Assembly: GCA_038373865.1 (NCBI GenBank)
Contig: JAXGGA010005231.1
Span: forward strand, 1-64,000
DNA from: Uloborus plumipes
Lineage: Eukaryota; Arthropoda; Arachnida; Araneae; Uloboridae
Direction: 5' to 3'
Length of the DNA: 64,000 nucleotides
This document shows positions 1-10,761 of this stretch, piece by piece. A program made the position numbers and the translations under genes. A model generated the notes under the pieces. The model did no database searches, was not told where the DNA came from, and saw only the letters and a list, made by a program, of their open reading frames with translations. Every line of letters begins with the position of its first letter. Within the stretch, counting starts at the first letter, position 1.

Positions 1-713
1 CGTCTGGGCTCCCGAAGCACAAGACAGGTTCATGCAGCTATGCTGACTACTGTCCATCGACGACGAACAATGGAATTTGCACGCCAGTACCGCCGCTGGA
101 CGTTTCTTGAGTGATAACAGGTAGCATTTACTGATGAATCACGTTTTATGCTCCATCGGGCAGATGGACGTTTGTGTATAAGGCGTGAAAAATCTGAAAC
201 CAAACACCCTCAACCATTGTCGGAACGGTCCAAGCTGGAGACGGGAGCATTATGGGATGGGGAAAGTTTTCCTGGCCTTCTCTGGGCTCACTCATCATTG
301 TGGAAGGCACGATAGATTAATACAAGTGCGCATCTGTCTTTGCGAACCATATTCACCCCTATATGTGCATTTTTTTCCTTAGGATGATGGCATCTACCAG
401 CAGGACAATGCGAAGTGCCATACAGCTGCCAGTGTACGTGCGTAGTTCGAAGAGCACCGGAATTAGTTTACCTTTCTTCCCTGGCCAGCAAACTCCCCTG
501 ATTCAAACAGAATCGAGAATATGTAGGACCATCTCGATCGGGTTATTCGCTCCATGGATACTTATCCGCGTAATCTATCCCAGCTGGCCGAAGCATTTGA
601 GTCAGCATGGCTCAAACTACCAGTGAACACCTTCAGGGCCCTAAATAAATCTCTTCCTGCACCTCTCGCAGCAGTCCGCTCTGCGAAAGGTGTTTTTTCA
701 GGCTTTTGACAGG
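1..713 (+). pseudogene. Tc1-like DDE transposase, degenerate and partial
   Basis: Translation across frames gives TDESRF near 130-148 (first catalytic Asp, codon at 133), QQDNAKCH near 398-421 (second Asp, codon at 404) and NRIENMW near 509-529 (catalytic Glu, codon at 515). These are the signature blocks of the Tc1 DDE catalytic domain. The second Asp and the Glu are in frame with 36 residues between them, wider than the 34 of classic Tc1. The C-terminal block SAWLKLPVNTFRAL follows at about 603-644. The first Asp is out of frame with the second, so at least one indel separates them. In-frame stops interrupt the second half at about 440 and 460. The family role is cut-and-paste transposition in the nucleus. 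This copy cannot encode it. Confidence 0.85.
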
Positions 714-740
714 TGGTCACATTAATGTGACTGGACTGTA
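1..740 (+). mobile_element. Tc1-like DNA transposon, left-truncated by the window edge
   Basis: The segment holds the last two thirds of a Tc1-like transposase and then a right terminus. The end reads ...GTCACATTAATGTGAC, then TGGACTG and TA at 739-740. This is the outward end expected of a Tc1/mariner element inserted at a TA dinucleotide. The left terminus and the N-terminal DNA-binding part lie outside the window. The short palindrome in the terminus is typical of this superfamily. The element is dead (see the pseudogene entry). Confidence 0.8.
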
Positions 741-1334
741 TATTAGATAAGCATAATTTGAAAGATTTTACACATTTCGTTTAGTTTAATCATCAGAAAT
801 TATTAATTATTTGTACATGTGAAAATTTCATGTATAGTCGTACTTTGCTCACATATATGCCCAGTGTCCCAAAAACTGGACATTGAATAACTTAATAAAT
901 ATGGCAATGGTGATCTATTTGACACCTAAAATATATTTAAACCATTTCAAGTAAGAGTTTTAAGCAGCTGAAAAATGAAAAATATTGTTAAAAATATTTT
1001 GGGCATAAGTGGGTTAATGATCTCCATAACGAGTGGTTTTTTAAAAAACGCTTAGTGACGAAATCAACGTTAATAAAGCACATAGCTGTAAAACAATTAA
1101 TATTTTCAGCCTTCCAACTCTGTATTTTTACTTCCGTTTTTTTCAAACGAGATAAAGAAATGGTTTACCTTACGAAATGTATTTAATTTGTTAAATTTCG
1201 ACTGTTTTCTAAATTTGTTTAATATAATCTGAAGATTTTTTTTATTATTATTATTGTGAAAAATCACATTAATGGAATACTTTTTCTAATCTGCAAAACT
1301 AATTTCAAGCAACAAACCATGCCTATCTTCTTTC

Positions 1335-1374
<40 letters not shown>

Positions 1375-1914
1375 CAAAAATTTCTTGATGTAGACTTTGT
1401 ATGAAATTCCGTTTCCCAATCTGTTCAGGTTTATTTTTCATTAAACTGTAACCATTAATGATTTTTTGTATCAAGATCACTTTAAATTATTTAAACGCAT
1501 AATTACTCGAGAAGCAATTTCAAGAACTAAATTATAAAAAAGTATTTTTCCGACTCATAATTTTAAATCTGATTGTGTAAAAAAAAAAAAAATATATACA
1601 AATAAAGTAACAGCATCTTTTATACAAAGCAAGGGCAGCTAATGTATTAGCCTTCCCATTAAAAAACATATTATTTCTGTCAACGTTTTAAAAAAGTTAT
1701 GAGAAGAAATTATTAAAAGTGCACAAAATAAATATTTTTTATGAAAAACAAAATCGTTTGAAGCTCTTTCTGGTTTGTGATGAATTTGCACTTTACGTAA
1801 AGGCTGAAAAAACTGAGTTCTGCATTTTGAACCTTCATTTTTGAACATGTTCCTCGTTAAGAGCTTTTTCAAACAGAAAATTCGCCTTTAAGTTCAAGAT
1901 GTGTTTCTAAATTA
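741..1914. other. AT-rich stretch without a recognised gene; poly(A) run
   Basis: No coding signal or terminal repeat was recognised. The one notable feature is a 36-nt poly(A) run at 1337-1372. Short ORFs here are AT-rich with no protein motif. Confidence 0.5.
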
Positions 1915-2275
1915 CTTTGTAGGCGTTAATGTTAAAAAAATGTAGCTCACCGTTTTGAACGACCGTCTTTGAACACTCAAAGAGCTTTTTCCAGTGAAAT
2001 TTTTTTCATTTGTGTTCAAGCTATTAAGTTCAGAATCTAAATTTGTCTTAAATTTTTTCATTGGCACTAGTGTTAAATTTTTGAACTGCTAAAAATTGAA
2101 CGAAAAATTGTTCAAATCGAAAAATGAAATATGGGAATAAGGTGTCCTTGTCGGGATCTTTCTTAACAAAAAAAGATTTTTTTTTTTAAATCGGGCTAAT
2201 CCCTCAACAATTGTTGCGGAGAGGGGGCAGACAGACCGACAAAAGCACATTTTCTCCATCCTAAAACTATACTTC
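1915..2275 (-). repeat. Dispersed copy of the 54.5-kb array monomer
   Basis: Read on the minus strand, this stretch carries the same ordered landmarks as the array monomers at 54,521-55,545. They are a run of G ahead of a CAGACAGACCGAC motif, a T/A-rich block next to a 'gatctttc' motif, and 'ttgttcaaatcgaaaaatg'. The outer flank 'gtaggcgttaatgttaa' matches the reverse complement of the sequence just past the array, at 55,551-55,567. This is therefore a single-monomer, inverted copy of the same repeat including its flank, which argues that the monomer travels as part of a larger mobile or duplicated unit. Confidence 0.6.
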
Positions 2276-3238
2276 ACAAATTTTATTTATTCGACGTTTT
2301 TTCAATTATCTTATTTCTTTTTTTGCTCTTTGCGACGTTTTTACAAAGCATTAAGCTGCAGTTCTCGTCTTTATTTATTTTGTTTTGCTTTTATGCGAAT
2401 GTAGGCTTAAAAGTGGATAATAAATGCATTTTAACTTTAATTTTGTAGCCTCAAATAAAAAACTTCTGTAGTACTAAAACTTAAGTGTTGAAAAGAAAAA
2501 ATCAGTTTAAACTTGTAACCTTACAAAAATAAAACAAGTTCACAGGGGCCCTTGAGGAGAAAACTTTAAAATAAAAATAATTTTGTGTCGTCGTGTATGA
2601 AGACGTAACGTTTAAGAATAACAAACGGCAACTTTTTTCTCTATCGAAAATTAAATAGCAAAAATAAACTTACCTGTGTTAACAATGAAATGCTACGAAG
2701 AAAAGCAAATTTACATAATTTAAGGTCAGAGTGGTCTTTCAAGATGGAAACGCAGAGTCAAGATTAAAGCTCTTTATTCCAAATCACAACTTTTTCTCAC
2801 TATTAAAAATTGAATTTCGAAAAAAAAAAGCATTTGTTCTCCTTTGCTTATACTTTAATTTCGCTCAGAGGGTTACAGAAGTTATAAAAACATTCTGGAT
2901 AATTGCTCAAACTGCCAACAAAATGAAATCATTCTCGTCAGTATGATGATATGCATTTTGAAATTACACTGAAAACACAACGGATCTTTTTTTTTTATAT
3001 TTCAATGCTAAAAACTTCTGTGCGACAACTGGTGCTTCATAAAACATATTTCCGTTACTTGAAAATTTTTAGGCATAACAAGCAAAAACGACCATCTACA
3101 ATAACCTATAAATGGCAAGGAATAATATGAAGTAAACATAAAACTGACAAAAACTCCTAAAATAAATCTTTTATTTTTGTTAAAAATGATAAACTTATCT
3201 TTTAAGTAAATTACTTTCAAAGTTTAAACGGAGAGAAA
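2276..3238. other. AT-rich stretch, nothing recognised
   Basis: No transposase motif, RNA gene or inverted repeat was recognised. Short ORFs are compatible with chance at this base composition. Confidence 0.4.
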
Positions 3239-3405
3239 TTGCAAAATGCTGTGAACACGAGTTTTGGGAGGGATTTCCCCTTTCAATGCAAAATTGTGAG
3301 CTTATGGATTATCGGATGCCTTTTCATCCATAAGCTCACATTCATTTTATTGAAAAAAGTGTTCCTTGTGATGCTGAAACACGTGTCTGCAGCATTATGC
3401 AATTC
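3239..3405. mobile_element. Palindromic (foldback) MITE with a perfect 15-bp hairpin core
   Basis: The core is a perfect inverted repeat, 3295-3309 against 3326-3340 (TGTGAGCTTATGGAT and its complement), with a 16-nt loop. Outside the core the arms stay partly complementary: 'aaaatgctgtgaacacg' on the left against 'cacgtgtctgcagcatt' on the right. A half-copy lies at about 17,315-17,400, with 'aatgctgcagacatgtg', 'ttcaatgcaaaaaatgggaac' and 'ttatggat' in the same order. No ORF is present, as expected of a non-autonomous foldback element. Confidence 0.6.
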
Positions 3406-3975
3406 TTGTATATTTAAACGTTCAAATAATTAACTTACTTCTCTGCACAAAAGTCTTTTTTTTTTCTCAATTTAATCATTAGTTTTTTTTGTGTCACCAT
3501 TACCATTTTCACTACACAAAACAAGCAGTTCATCTATTCGATTAATTATTCATCATTAGTTTAACTTACATTTTAGCATCAAATTTAAAACTATTTTTCT
3601 CAACATATTACTGCACTAGTTTTCCATTCTACATTTTGAACCAACGCGCTTTAATATTCCTTCGCCTTCACTATTTTGAAAAAGGTGATCCTTGTAACGC
3701 CGTAACTTTCTGTAATTTTAATGTGCTTAAACGTTGAAAATAATCAACTTACTTTTGCATGCAAAAGCATTTATTCATTTCTCAAACATATCTTTTGTTT
3801 TTTTTGTGTCATATTTAACATTTTCACTACACAAAACAAGCAGTTCATCTATTCTATTAATTATTCATTATTAGTTTAGCTTATATTTCAGCATCAAATT
3901 TAAAACTTCTTAACACATTAATTCACTATTTTTCCATTCTGCATTTTGAACCAACGCGCTTTAGAAATATTTCTC
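3345..3975. repeat. Two-copy tandem duplication, about 315-bp period
   Basis: The block 'actacacaaaacaagcagtt' occurs at 3511 and again 315 bp later at 3826. Both copies share flanking text in the same order: 'ttgaaaaa.gtg.tccttgt', 'taaacgtt', 'agcatcaaatttaaaact' and 'ttttgaaccaacgcgcttta'. Copies have diverged by substitutions and small indels, so the duplication is not recent. No ORF is preserved across both copies. Confidence 0.75.
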
Positions 3976-4029
3976 CGCCTTCGCTATAATTAGCCCTGAG
4001 GTGGGACATTCTTTCACTCCCACTGCATT

Positions 4030-4240
4030 TCCACGGTTTACTGCCTTTCACTAAAGATGTTATTAGAGGTTTTTCAATCGATTTCGGAACGAGTGATTGC
4101 AAAATGGCTTTTTGTCTGAACAGCCGAACTCTCAATCCATAATCTTTTGCGCGGCACCTGTAGAGTCTGGTCGCCATGGTTACTAAACATCTTTCAAGCA
4201 AAAATGAAGTTTTTTTAAATAATTTGATCGTAACACGATA
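4030..4240. repeat. Dispersed repeat shared with 13,780-13,930
   Basis: Landmarks shared in the same order and orientation with 13,780-13,930 are 'ttcaatcgat', 'cgagtgattgcaaaa', 'gcacctgtagag' and 'catggttac.aaacat'. A minus-strand ORF of 139 codons overlaps this copy (3926-4345). The second copy is shifted by an indel in the same stretch, so coding conservation is not supported. Function unknown. Confidence 0.55.
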
Positions 4241-4399
4241 GAATTTAATTTTCTTTTCGATATTTTGTCGGATAATCCAAGTAAACTTTTCGAACTTGCT
4301 GAATTTTAGAGATGTTTTTTTTTTTCGGGAGGAAGTGTATCTCACATATAAATAATAAATAATCTAAGCTTGAACTTATAAAGCAGGAACTACAGCTAA

Positions 4400-4824
4400 T
4401 TTGTATTAGAAGAATACTTACGTATTGGTACCAGATTTGTTGTTTGCATATTAAGCCGTATTTGTACCAGAAACATGCAATTAAGTCGGTGAATTAAATT
4501 TAACTTTGTAGGTGAAAAACAGCCTTTTTTAAGACGACGCTTTGACTCTTCTAAAACAATTTTTAATTTTTTTTCCTGAAATCTTTTTTTTTTAATTTTT
4601 TTTTTAAATTGAGGCATGTAGTGTTACAGTGCGGTCTCATGCTCCACTAGGTGTTAAGAGATTCAAGTTAAATCACTTCAAGTAACACAATCTGCTCAAT
4701 ATGTTTTTCAAGCATTTGTGGAAGAAACAAAAACATTTCTCTCTCCATCCACATAATTTTTCCAGGAATATATCAAATCCGATGAGAATCCATAAACCAG
4801 GCGTAGAAACCCGTAGCAGGGAAT
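4400..4824. other. AT-rich stretch, nothing recognised
   Basis: No recognisable gene. A 'ccaggaatatatc' at about 4762 resembles the terminus of the TTA-flanked element at 7823-9918 and may mark the true left end of the next entry. Confidence 0.35.
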
Positions 4825-5250
4825 CATACCATAGTGTAATGGTGCAAAAATTTAAATAAGAATCAAACGAAGAAGCATAGAAAAATATGTTTCTGTACAG
4901 GTAATTGTTTTGCCCTCGTGCCACTGTAATCAAAATGTGTCCTTAAAGTCTGCCGAAATTTTAAGTAAAATCGCCAAATTTAGCAAATTTTAGTCTTTAA
5001 TAGAAGATATCTTTCACACACATTGTGGATGCATATCCTGCCGCATTCGAACGGTAAGTCCGAAGGAACCCTTTGTTACTCACCAACTCTTTCGATTTGG
5101 CGCTAGTCTGAGAATGTCGGCAGATTTTAAATCTTTATAGGAAAACGGGGGTACAACATGTCGAATTATTGGCGAAGGTCTTAATATGCACCATTGATTG
5201 TTACCTATTTAAACTTTTTTCATTGTGAATTTATTCGTGTGGTTCCTTAG
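4825..5250. mobile_element. MITE related to the TTA-flanked 7.8-kb element
   Basis: Shared landmarks with 7823-9918 and 22,655-23,122 are 'atgtttctg', 'ttttgccctcg', 'cttaaagtctgccgaa' and a right end reading 'gtggttccttag' followed by TTA. The right end position is well supported. The left end is uncertain (see the previous entry). No ORF is present. Confidence 0.5.
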
Positions 5251-5894
5251 TTAGTGTGGTTAACAAACACGAAGATAACTCTGGCAAAAACTGATTTTGA
5301 AAATTTTTTTTTTAAATAAAAGCTATTTTTTTTCTCAGACAGTCAAGTTTAAATTTAGTGCACCATTACTTTGCCAGTATCCAGAAAATTGCCACAACGA
5401 CATAAAATATCCTATGAATGGTATCTATCTGGCTGAAATAAAATATAATGCATTCTGACTGACAACTAATTTTTGCAAATAAAAATGTTTTTCTTGAAAT
5501 AATTAAATGGAATATAATCAGCAAAGTATGGGATACAATGTTTTGCAATATTTTTACTGTTGTACTAAATGTTAACATGTATTCTTTTAGAAAAATAAAA
5601 AACCAAACTCTTAAAAGGCTGACTACGATTACTGGTGCTTTTTCATATTTTCTCCTATATACAGTAAATTATGGGTAACTGATTTGTGATGTTAAATTCA
5701 GTAAATTTCATCTAGAAACTCAATAAATAAACAAATAAAAATTAACAATTTTAATTTTATTCAAGGCATTGGAGAAAAAAACGATGGAGTTTAGAAGTGT
5801 AAATATGTAGTTCTACAGTAACTTAAGCTAAATTTGTACTTAGTAAATACAATTGTTAATTTCGTATCATTCAGAAGCTGTCATTAGAGCTCTG
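5251..5894. other. AT-rich stretch, nothing recognised
   Basis: A 'ggctgactacgattactggtgc' motif at about 5619 resembles one end of the MITE at 20,770-21,239 and may be a solo end. Otherwise featureless. Confidence 0.35.
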
Positions 5895-5895
5895 A

Positions 5896-6072
5896 AAAAC
5901 AGGGCAGTCATTTTAAGTTTTTCGGGGGGGGGGGGGGGGGTGAAGGGTCCAAACACAATGCAATTTCATCAGAAAACATAAAAACCAAGTCCACTTATAT
6001 GTAAATACATTGATTTCTCAAAGTCAGGGGGGGGGACAATTGACCCCCCTGACCCCCCGAAATGACGGGCCT
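5896..6072 (+). repeat. G/C-rich dispersed repeat, copy 1
   Basis: Order of landmarks: 'cagggcagtcatttt', a 17-G run (5924-5940), 'tccaaacacaatgcaatttc', 'atacattgatttctcaaag' and C-runs ending in 'tgacgggcc'. The same order appears at 14,889-15,035, inverted at 42,800-42,985, and partially at 21,465-21,540. No terminal inverted repeat or target duplication was located, so the class is unknown. Confidence 0.6.
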
Positions 6073-7263
6073 GCTGAAAAACTATGCTTCTAGCAGTAGT
6101 ATTAATTATTTGCATTTTTATAAATATATCATAAATTGATCAAAATCTTTGATCATCATCCCCCCCCCCGTCAATATTCTTAGAAAAAAAAGAATCAACG
6201 TATTTCATATAAAAGAGAGAGTGCTAAGCAAAATACTTGTAACATGGAATGAAAATGAACGCCGAATTTTTGTGAATATTTGTGATGGCCCCTTATTATA
6301 TGCTTAAATGATTTTAAATCATTTTAGGAAAATTGATGAGGAGTTTTTTTTTCTTAATAAGAAAGAGTATGCGAAATTACGAAAAATTAGTGATTTGTTT
6401 AAATACATATTAATCGAAAAATAATGACATCATATTCCATTTGAATGCAGGATTTTTAACCCGAAGGTAAATCAAAGCGTGATTTGTTTTTGCGATTAAA
6501 GTAAACTGTTTAGAGCTGGGAATAAAAAAGATTAATCCCTTGCGAAATTCGACTTTGAGTAACAATAATAATTTATTGTTAATTTAAGTATTTCTAATTG
6601 GAAAGTTAAAAAATCTTTAGAAAATGATGCTTGAGGAATTTCAATTACATATTCATATATTTTACAGAAAAAGTCTTGTTTTGGCAAACATTTTGTATTT
6701 AATTAGTTTTAAATTTGTAGTTAAACAGTATTCCATTGTGAATTAAAGTAATACACAGTATTTCGTGAAGGATTTGAAATTGTTAATTGAAATGTTTTTG
6801 TTGAGAATTACATTAAAACTCTTTGTATGGTTATAAAAGGATGTTGATCGTTTCATGGTTGCTATCAATTGAAGTTAATCAACATTAGTTTTTATTTGAC
6901 CCCTTCTCAAATATAAAAGTTTGCAGCTCATTAAATTGCTCAAAAATGTATCTAGTACTTTAGTTGTGAGTTTATCATTATTGTATTTTTTTTCTTTAGT
7001 ATCACCGTTTTCAGGCACTTGCCCATTTGGCAAAATTTCATAACTCAATATTTTTTTGGACAGATAAAATATCAACTTTTTTACAAGCACTGAATCTTAC
7101 TGCTCTACTTTTGACGTACACTCAATTATGCTTTAGGCAAAAGTTTTTTTTTCTCCAAATATTTTTGTAAAATTATTTTCCATTAGCCATATATCTTCAC
7201 ACTCAAAAAGAAATTAAAAAAGTGCCACTCTCAGACTGTCGACAAAAGTAAAAACTTAAACAA
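6073..7263. other. AT-rich stretch, nothing recognised
   Basis: No gene, RNA or clear terminal repeat was found. It contains one C-run at about 6160. Confidence 0.4.
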
Positions 7264-7822
7264 TGACCGTAAAAGGGGGTGTATAGGAACAGCTGGGTCA
7301 ATCGGAACAAAACTTCCCGACCGTACAAAGAAATTCTTCATAAATATACTATTGGGTATTTTTCGCCATGAATTTTTTTTCAGAAAAATAAGATCATAGA
7401 AAGTAAGAAAAAATTAATTTTGTCAATCTGGCCACGTTACTGGCTTATAAGGAGGGCTGCACGTGGAATGCTGGAAAACATCACGTTTTCTTAGACTGCA
7501 AAACTTCATGATTAAGTACAAACCTTCTTATAATTTAAACCTAAGAGTGGTATGTTTCAATTATGCATGTATCGGAACAACTGAACACTACATCAGAATT
7601 TATATATATATTTAAATTGTGTCATAAAAATGAAGAATTCTGAAAAATGACAGAGGAAAAAAAAATGCGGGGTGTATCGGAACACTTGGTTCTGTTGTTC
7701 CAATTCAAACTTATTTAATGGAAACTGTTTGAAAAATCAAGATTCTAACCCCAATTTTCTAGTCAAGACAAGAACAAGGATTTATTACAGTTTATTCTCT
7801 TCTTGTGAGCAACTAGATCTTA

Positions 7823-9918
7823 CCAGGAAAGTACGCGATCATGGAATAATGAATTTTTTTTTAATGAATACCAATCGAAAGAGCATTGTAAAACATGTTT
7901 CTGGACGCACGCGTTTTTGCCCTCGCGCCCCCGTTATCGAAATATAAGGTCATAAAGTCAGCTGATTTTTTTTGAAAAATCGCCAATTTTAGCAATTATA
8001 ATGAAATCGGGAAGCTGCGGCGCGAATTCGGTATTAGCGTCTAACGAGAAACTTGATTCCCATTTTTGGTCATCTGCAAAGCTTGTGAAGACGGCTGTTA
8101 AGCAAAAAGCTACTTAAAGCCTATGTCGTGAAAAGTAGAGAGCTTTTTAAAGAGAAAAAAACAAGTTTAAACAACATCAAAATTAAATTTTATCTTATTA
8201 TTTGCGATGAAAGCACGTCCATTGTTTAAGGAGCCCAGGAGGTGACAACGGAGCAACGGAGATTCCTGTTTTTTTTTTTTTTTTAAGTGTACGTATTTTG
8301 TAGTATGAATGGTGGTGGGGGGGGGTGATATTAGGTTTTTTTAATTGTAAAAAATGCAAAGATAAATTTTTTCTAAGGGGGGGTGGAGTTTTTTTTTTGA
8401 ACTGGTCCAAATTTACTGAAAAGTTGTTCAAATAAAAAATTCAAACAGGAATGAGGTGTTTTCTCTGTGATATTTCGAAAAAAAAAATGTTTGATTGAAT
8501 CGGACTTATTCCCTCAAAAGTTATGAGAGAGCATAGGGAAAAATATATCGAATGAAATATTATTAAAATCAAAAATTTGGGAGTGTGCTGTCCTCGCTGA
8601 GATGTTCCCGATCAAAAAAAAAAAAAAAACAAACAAACAGACTATGCACTCAAAAGCTATTGCGGGAGGGGGGGCAGAACTGACCAATAGATAGACTGAC
8701 AGGTACACAGTTTCCTCAGCTCAAAACCCAACTTTCCTATTTTAAATTTCTCTGTGTATTTAGTTATTTTTATTAAGTTGTGCTTTTTCGACTCAATTGT
8801 TTTGAACGGTTTTTTTTTCAATGCATCACTCCTTCTTTCATTATTTTTTCACCAATTTCTACTTTTTCAGAAAAGTAAGCTAAAACTTGTATTGATTTAC
8901 AATTTTGTTAGTTTTTTCCTACCTGTTGAACATAAAGCAGAACTAGTAAAAGTTATACTAATGTTGTTAGACAGTACGAAATTAACATGAAATATATTTT
9001 ACATTTACGTTACAGAGACTTTTCGCTACAGTGACCGATTCTGTTTGAACAGCAGGGGTTTTTACAATGAATGTCGACTCATTAGTATATTTTAAGAATG
9101 AAAATAACTATTTCCCTCTACCCTTGATGTAATTTCCGACATGGATATAATTTTGCAGCTATTGACATTTACTATTCGTTTCCTTTTTAAAATTTCTATT
9201 TATTGTTTATCGATTTCAATTTGAAAAAATAAATGATTTTGCTAAGAGTGAGCAGATAGTGAAACTTCTTGTATCGAGTTTTTTTTGAAATAATAACTGA
9301 TATCATAATCCATGACAATTTAATTTCTACCTCAAAGACTCTTTATTTAATTTTTTGTACATGAGCTCATATTAGCTGCTCTTCATACTTATTTATTTAA
9401 TTATCCTGAATTATTCATTAAGAAACACGTGCAATATATTTTAACTTATAATAATTAACACATATAACTTAGTTCAGTAAAAAAACTTAAAATAACTAAA
9501 ATTTTAAAATGTATTGTTATCATGCGTAAAAAGATAAAACTTTAACTTCTTTGTAATATTTTCGCTCCTCTGGATAAAACACTCTCTTTCCACATCATAG
9601 TCTTGACCAGCATTCTTTATTTTAGCTCATACAAGTAAAGGGTTAACGTAAAACATCTTTTACTTTCATTGCAAATGACCAAACATGGAAACGATGCGAT
9701 GCCAAGCAAGCAGCGGTAGGGAGAATCGGGAGGTAGCTTCAATTTCTTGCCAAGTCTTCAAATTTGGCTACTTTTCGGCCGACTTTAAGACCCCTCATCT
9801 CAAAAAAGAGGGGACGAGGGCACTTGATCTTTGGGTCAAAAACATATTTCAGTTTGCTCTTTCGTATGATACCATTTTTAACATTTTTCATTATTACTTA
9901 AGTCGAGTACTTTCCTGG
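7823..9918. mobile_element. 2.1-kb TTA-flanked non-coding element inserted in the pogo-like element
   Basis: The termini are a perfect 12-bp inverted repeat, CCAGGAAAGTAC (7823-7834) and its complement (9907-9918), flanked by TTA on both sides (7820-7822 and 9919-9921). Comparison with the uninterrupted relative at 62.8-64 kb shows the host sequence resuming exactly after the second TTA, so both the target duplication and the boundaries are confirmed. The inverted similarity continues inward for roughly 200 bp ('cgaaagagca', 'gccctcg'). No transposase was recognised. The inside carries a copy of the array monomer (8400-8735). Shorter relatives sit at 4825-5250 and 22,655-23,122. Confidence 0.8.
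8400..8735 (-). repeat. Dispersed copy of the array monomer, inside the TTA element
   Basis: It carries 'ttgttcaaat', 'ggaatgaggtg', a T/A run, 'tcggacttattccctcaaaag' and a G-run followed by a degenerate (GACTGACA) motif, in the order seen at 1915-2275. A second partial monomer starts near 8565 ('aaatttgggagtgtgctgtcctcgctgag'). Minus-strand orientation relative to the array at 54.5 kb. Confidence 0.55.
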
Positions 9919-9954
9919 TTAGAATGATAGAAAGTTGCAGATTTAAAAAGATTT

Positions 9955-10145
9955 TTGCTCCAGGACACTTCTTTTTACCTAAAATACATGGGGGGAAGTC
10001 ATACAGACTTTATGTAGCAAAAGTCCAGCACACAGACAATGATGAATAAGTGGGAAAATATTACAGGACAATCCCCGAAACCCAGAGATTTCCAGAAACT
10101 AAAGAAAAGGCAGCGTTCATCCCAGAAGATGTTATGAAAAAACTT
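9955..10145 (+). pseudogene. C-terminal remnant of a pogo-like transposase (copy 1)
   Basis: The plus-strand frame reads FFLPKIHG, then SYRLYVAKV, then TDNDE followed by a stop, then YYRTIPETQRF and AFIPEDVMKKL. The arrangement of a short beta-strand block, then a proline and acidic stretch, then ED-V-KKL resembles the C-terminal tail of pogo/Tigger (DDE_1 family) transposases. The same frame with the same stop after the acidic DE motif occurs in the copies near 47,940 and 63,365. The stop therefore predates the spread of the family. The assignment to pogo is inference from a short degenerate tail. Confidence 0.4.
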
Positions 10146-10761
10146 AAGTCAAGCCACAACTGCTAGTTTTAAGGTCAAGTACATATTTGTGGACGATATG
10201 AGTGACTTCAATTTATGTTACAGCTTTGTATTTTAATTCAAAATCATTTCTTAAAATTAATTTTAAGTTTTCATAAGTTCAAAATTATTTTTAATTCTGG
10301 CAAATTATAAACGCTTATTGGTACAGAAAATAAACTTTTATTTGACAGTAACTATCTGTTCTTATTCTCCCTCATCAATATTACTCATGTTTGTGAGACC
10401 TATTACAGGTTAAATTCAAAAAAATAAATATTTTTGCATGTGTTCCGATTGACTCCTATCAGCGGGGTGATTCGGAACACCCCTAAATTCCTATATATAT
10501 AAATAATAACTGTTCGAAATGTTTTGTCTTTGCTTGTAATATCAAAAGCAAAGCAAGACCGAAGTTTTTACCCAAAAAATCAAATTAAAAAAGAATCTTT
10601 TAACTACTTTTTCTACAATTAAAGCTGAAAAGTGTTCCGATTCACCCCATTTTACGGTACTTGTGTATTTTTTGAATCGTCAGAGATTTTTTCCTATCTC
10701 AAAAAATGCCAACATGCATGTGTATATACGTAAGTACATACACAATATATGTACATACTTA

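Larger units (their letters stand above)
7264..10657 (+). mobile_element. Pogo-like non-autonomous element, split by a later insertion
   Basis: The ends are inverted copies of CCGTAAAATGGGGTG (left end mutated, 'ccgtaaaagggggtg'; right end 'caccccattttacgg' followed by TA). The same element is found uninterrupted at 62,776 to the window end and rearranged at 46,536-48,882. Without the inserted 7823-9918 element and its TTA duplication, this copy would be about 1.3 kb. At 9955-10,145 it encodes a decayed C-terminal transposase-like stretch (separate entry). The TA flank and terminus resemble the pogo/Tc1 superfamily, which is inference from ends and C-terminal motif only. Confidence 0.6.

Noticed and set aside
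3926..4345. 139-codon minus-strand ORF with MATRLYRCRAKDYG
   Set aside because: Lies in a dispersed repeat; the second copy near 13.85 kb has an indel in the same stretch and no shared frame. No known domain.
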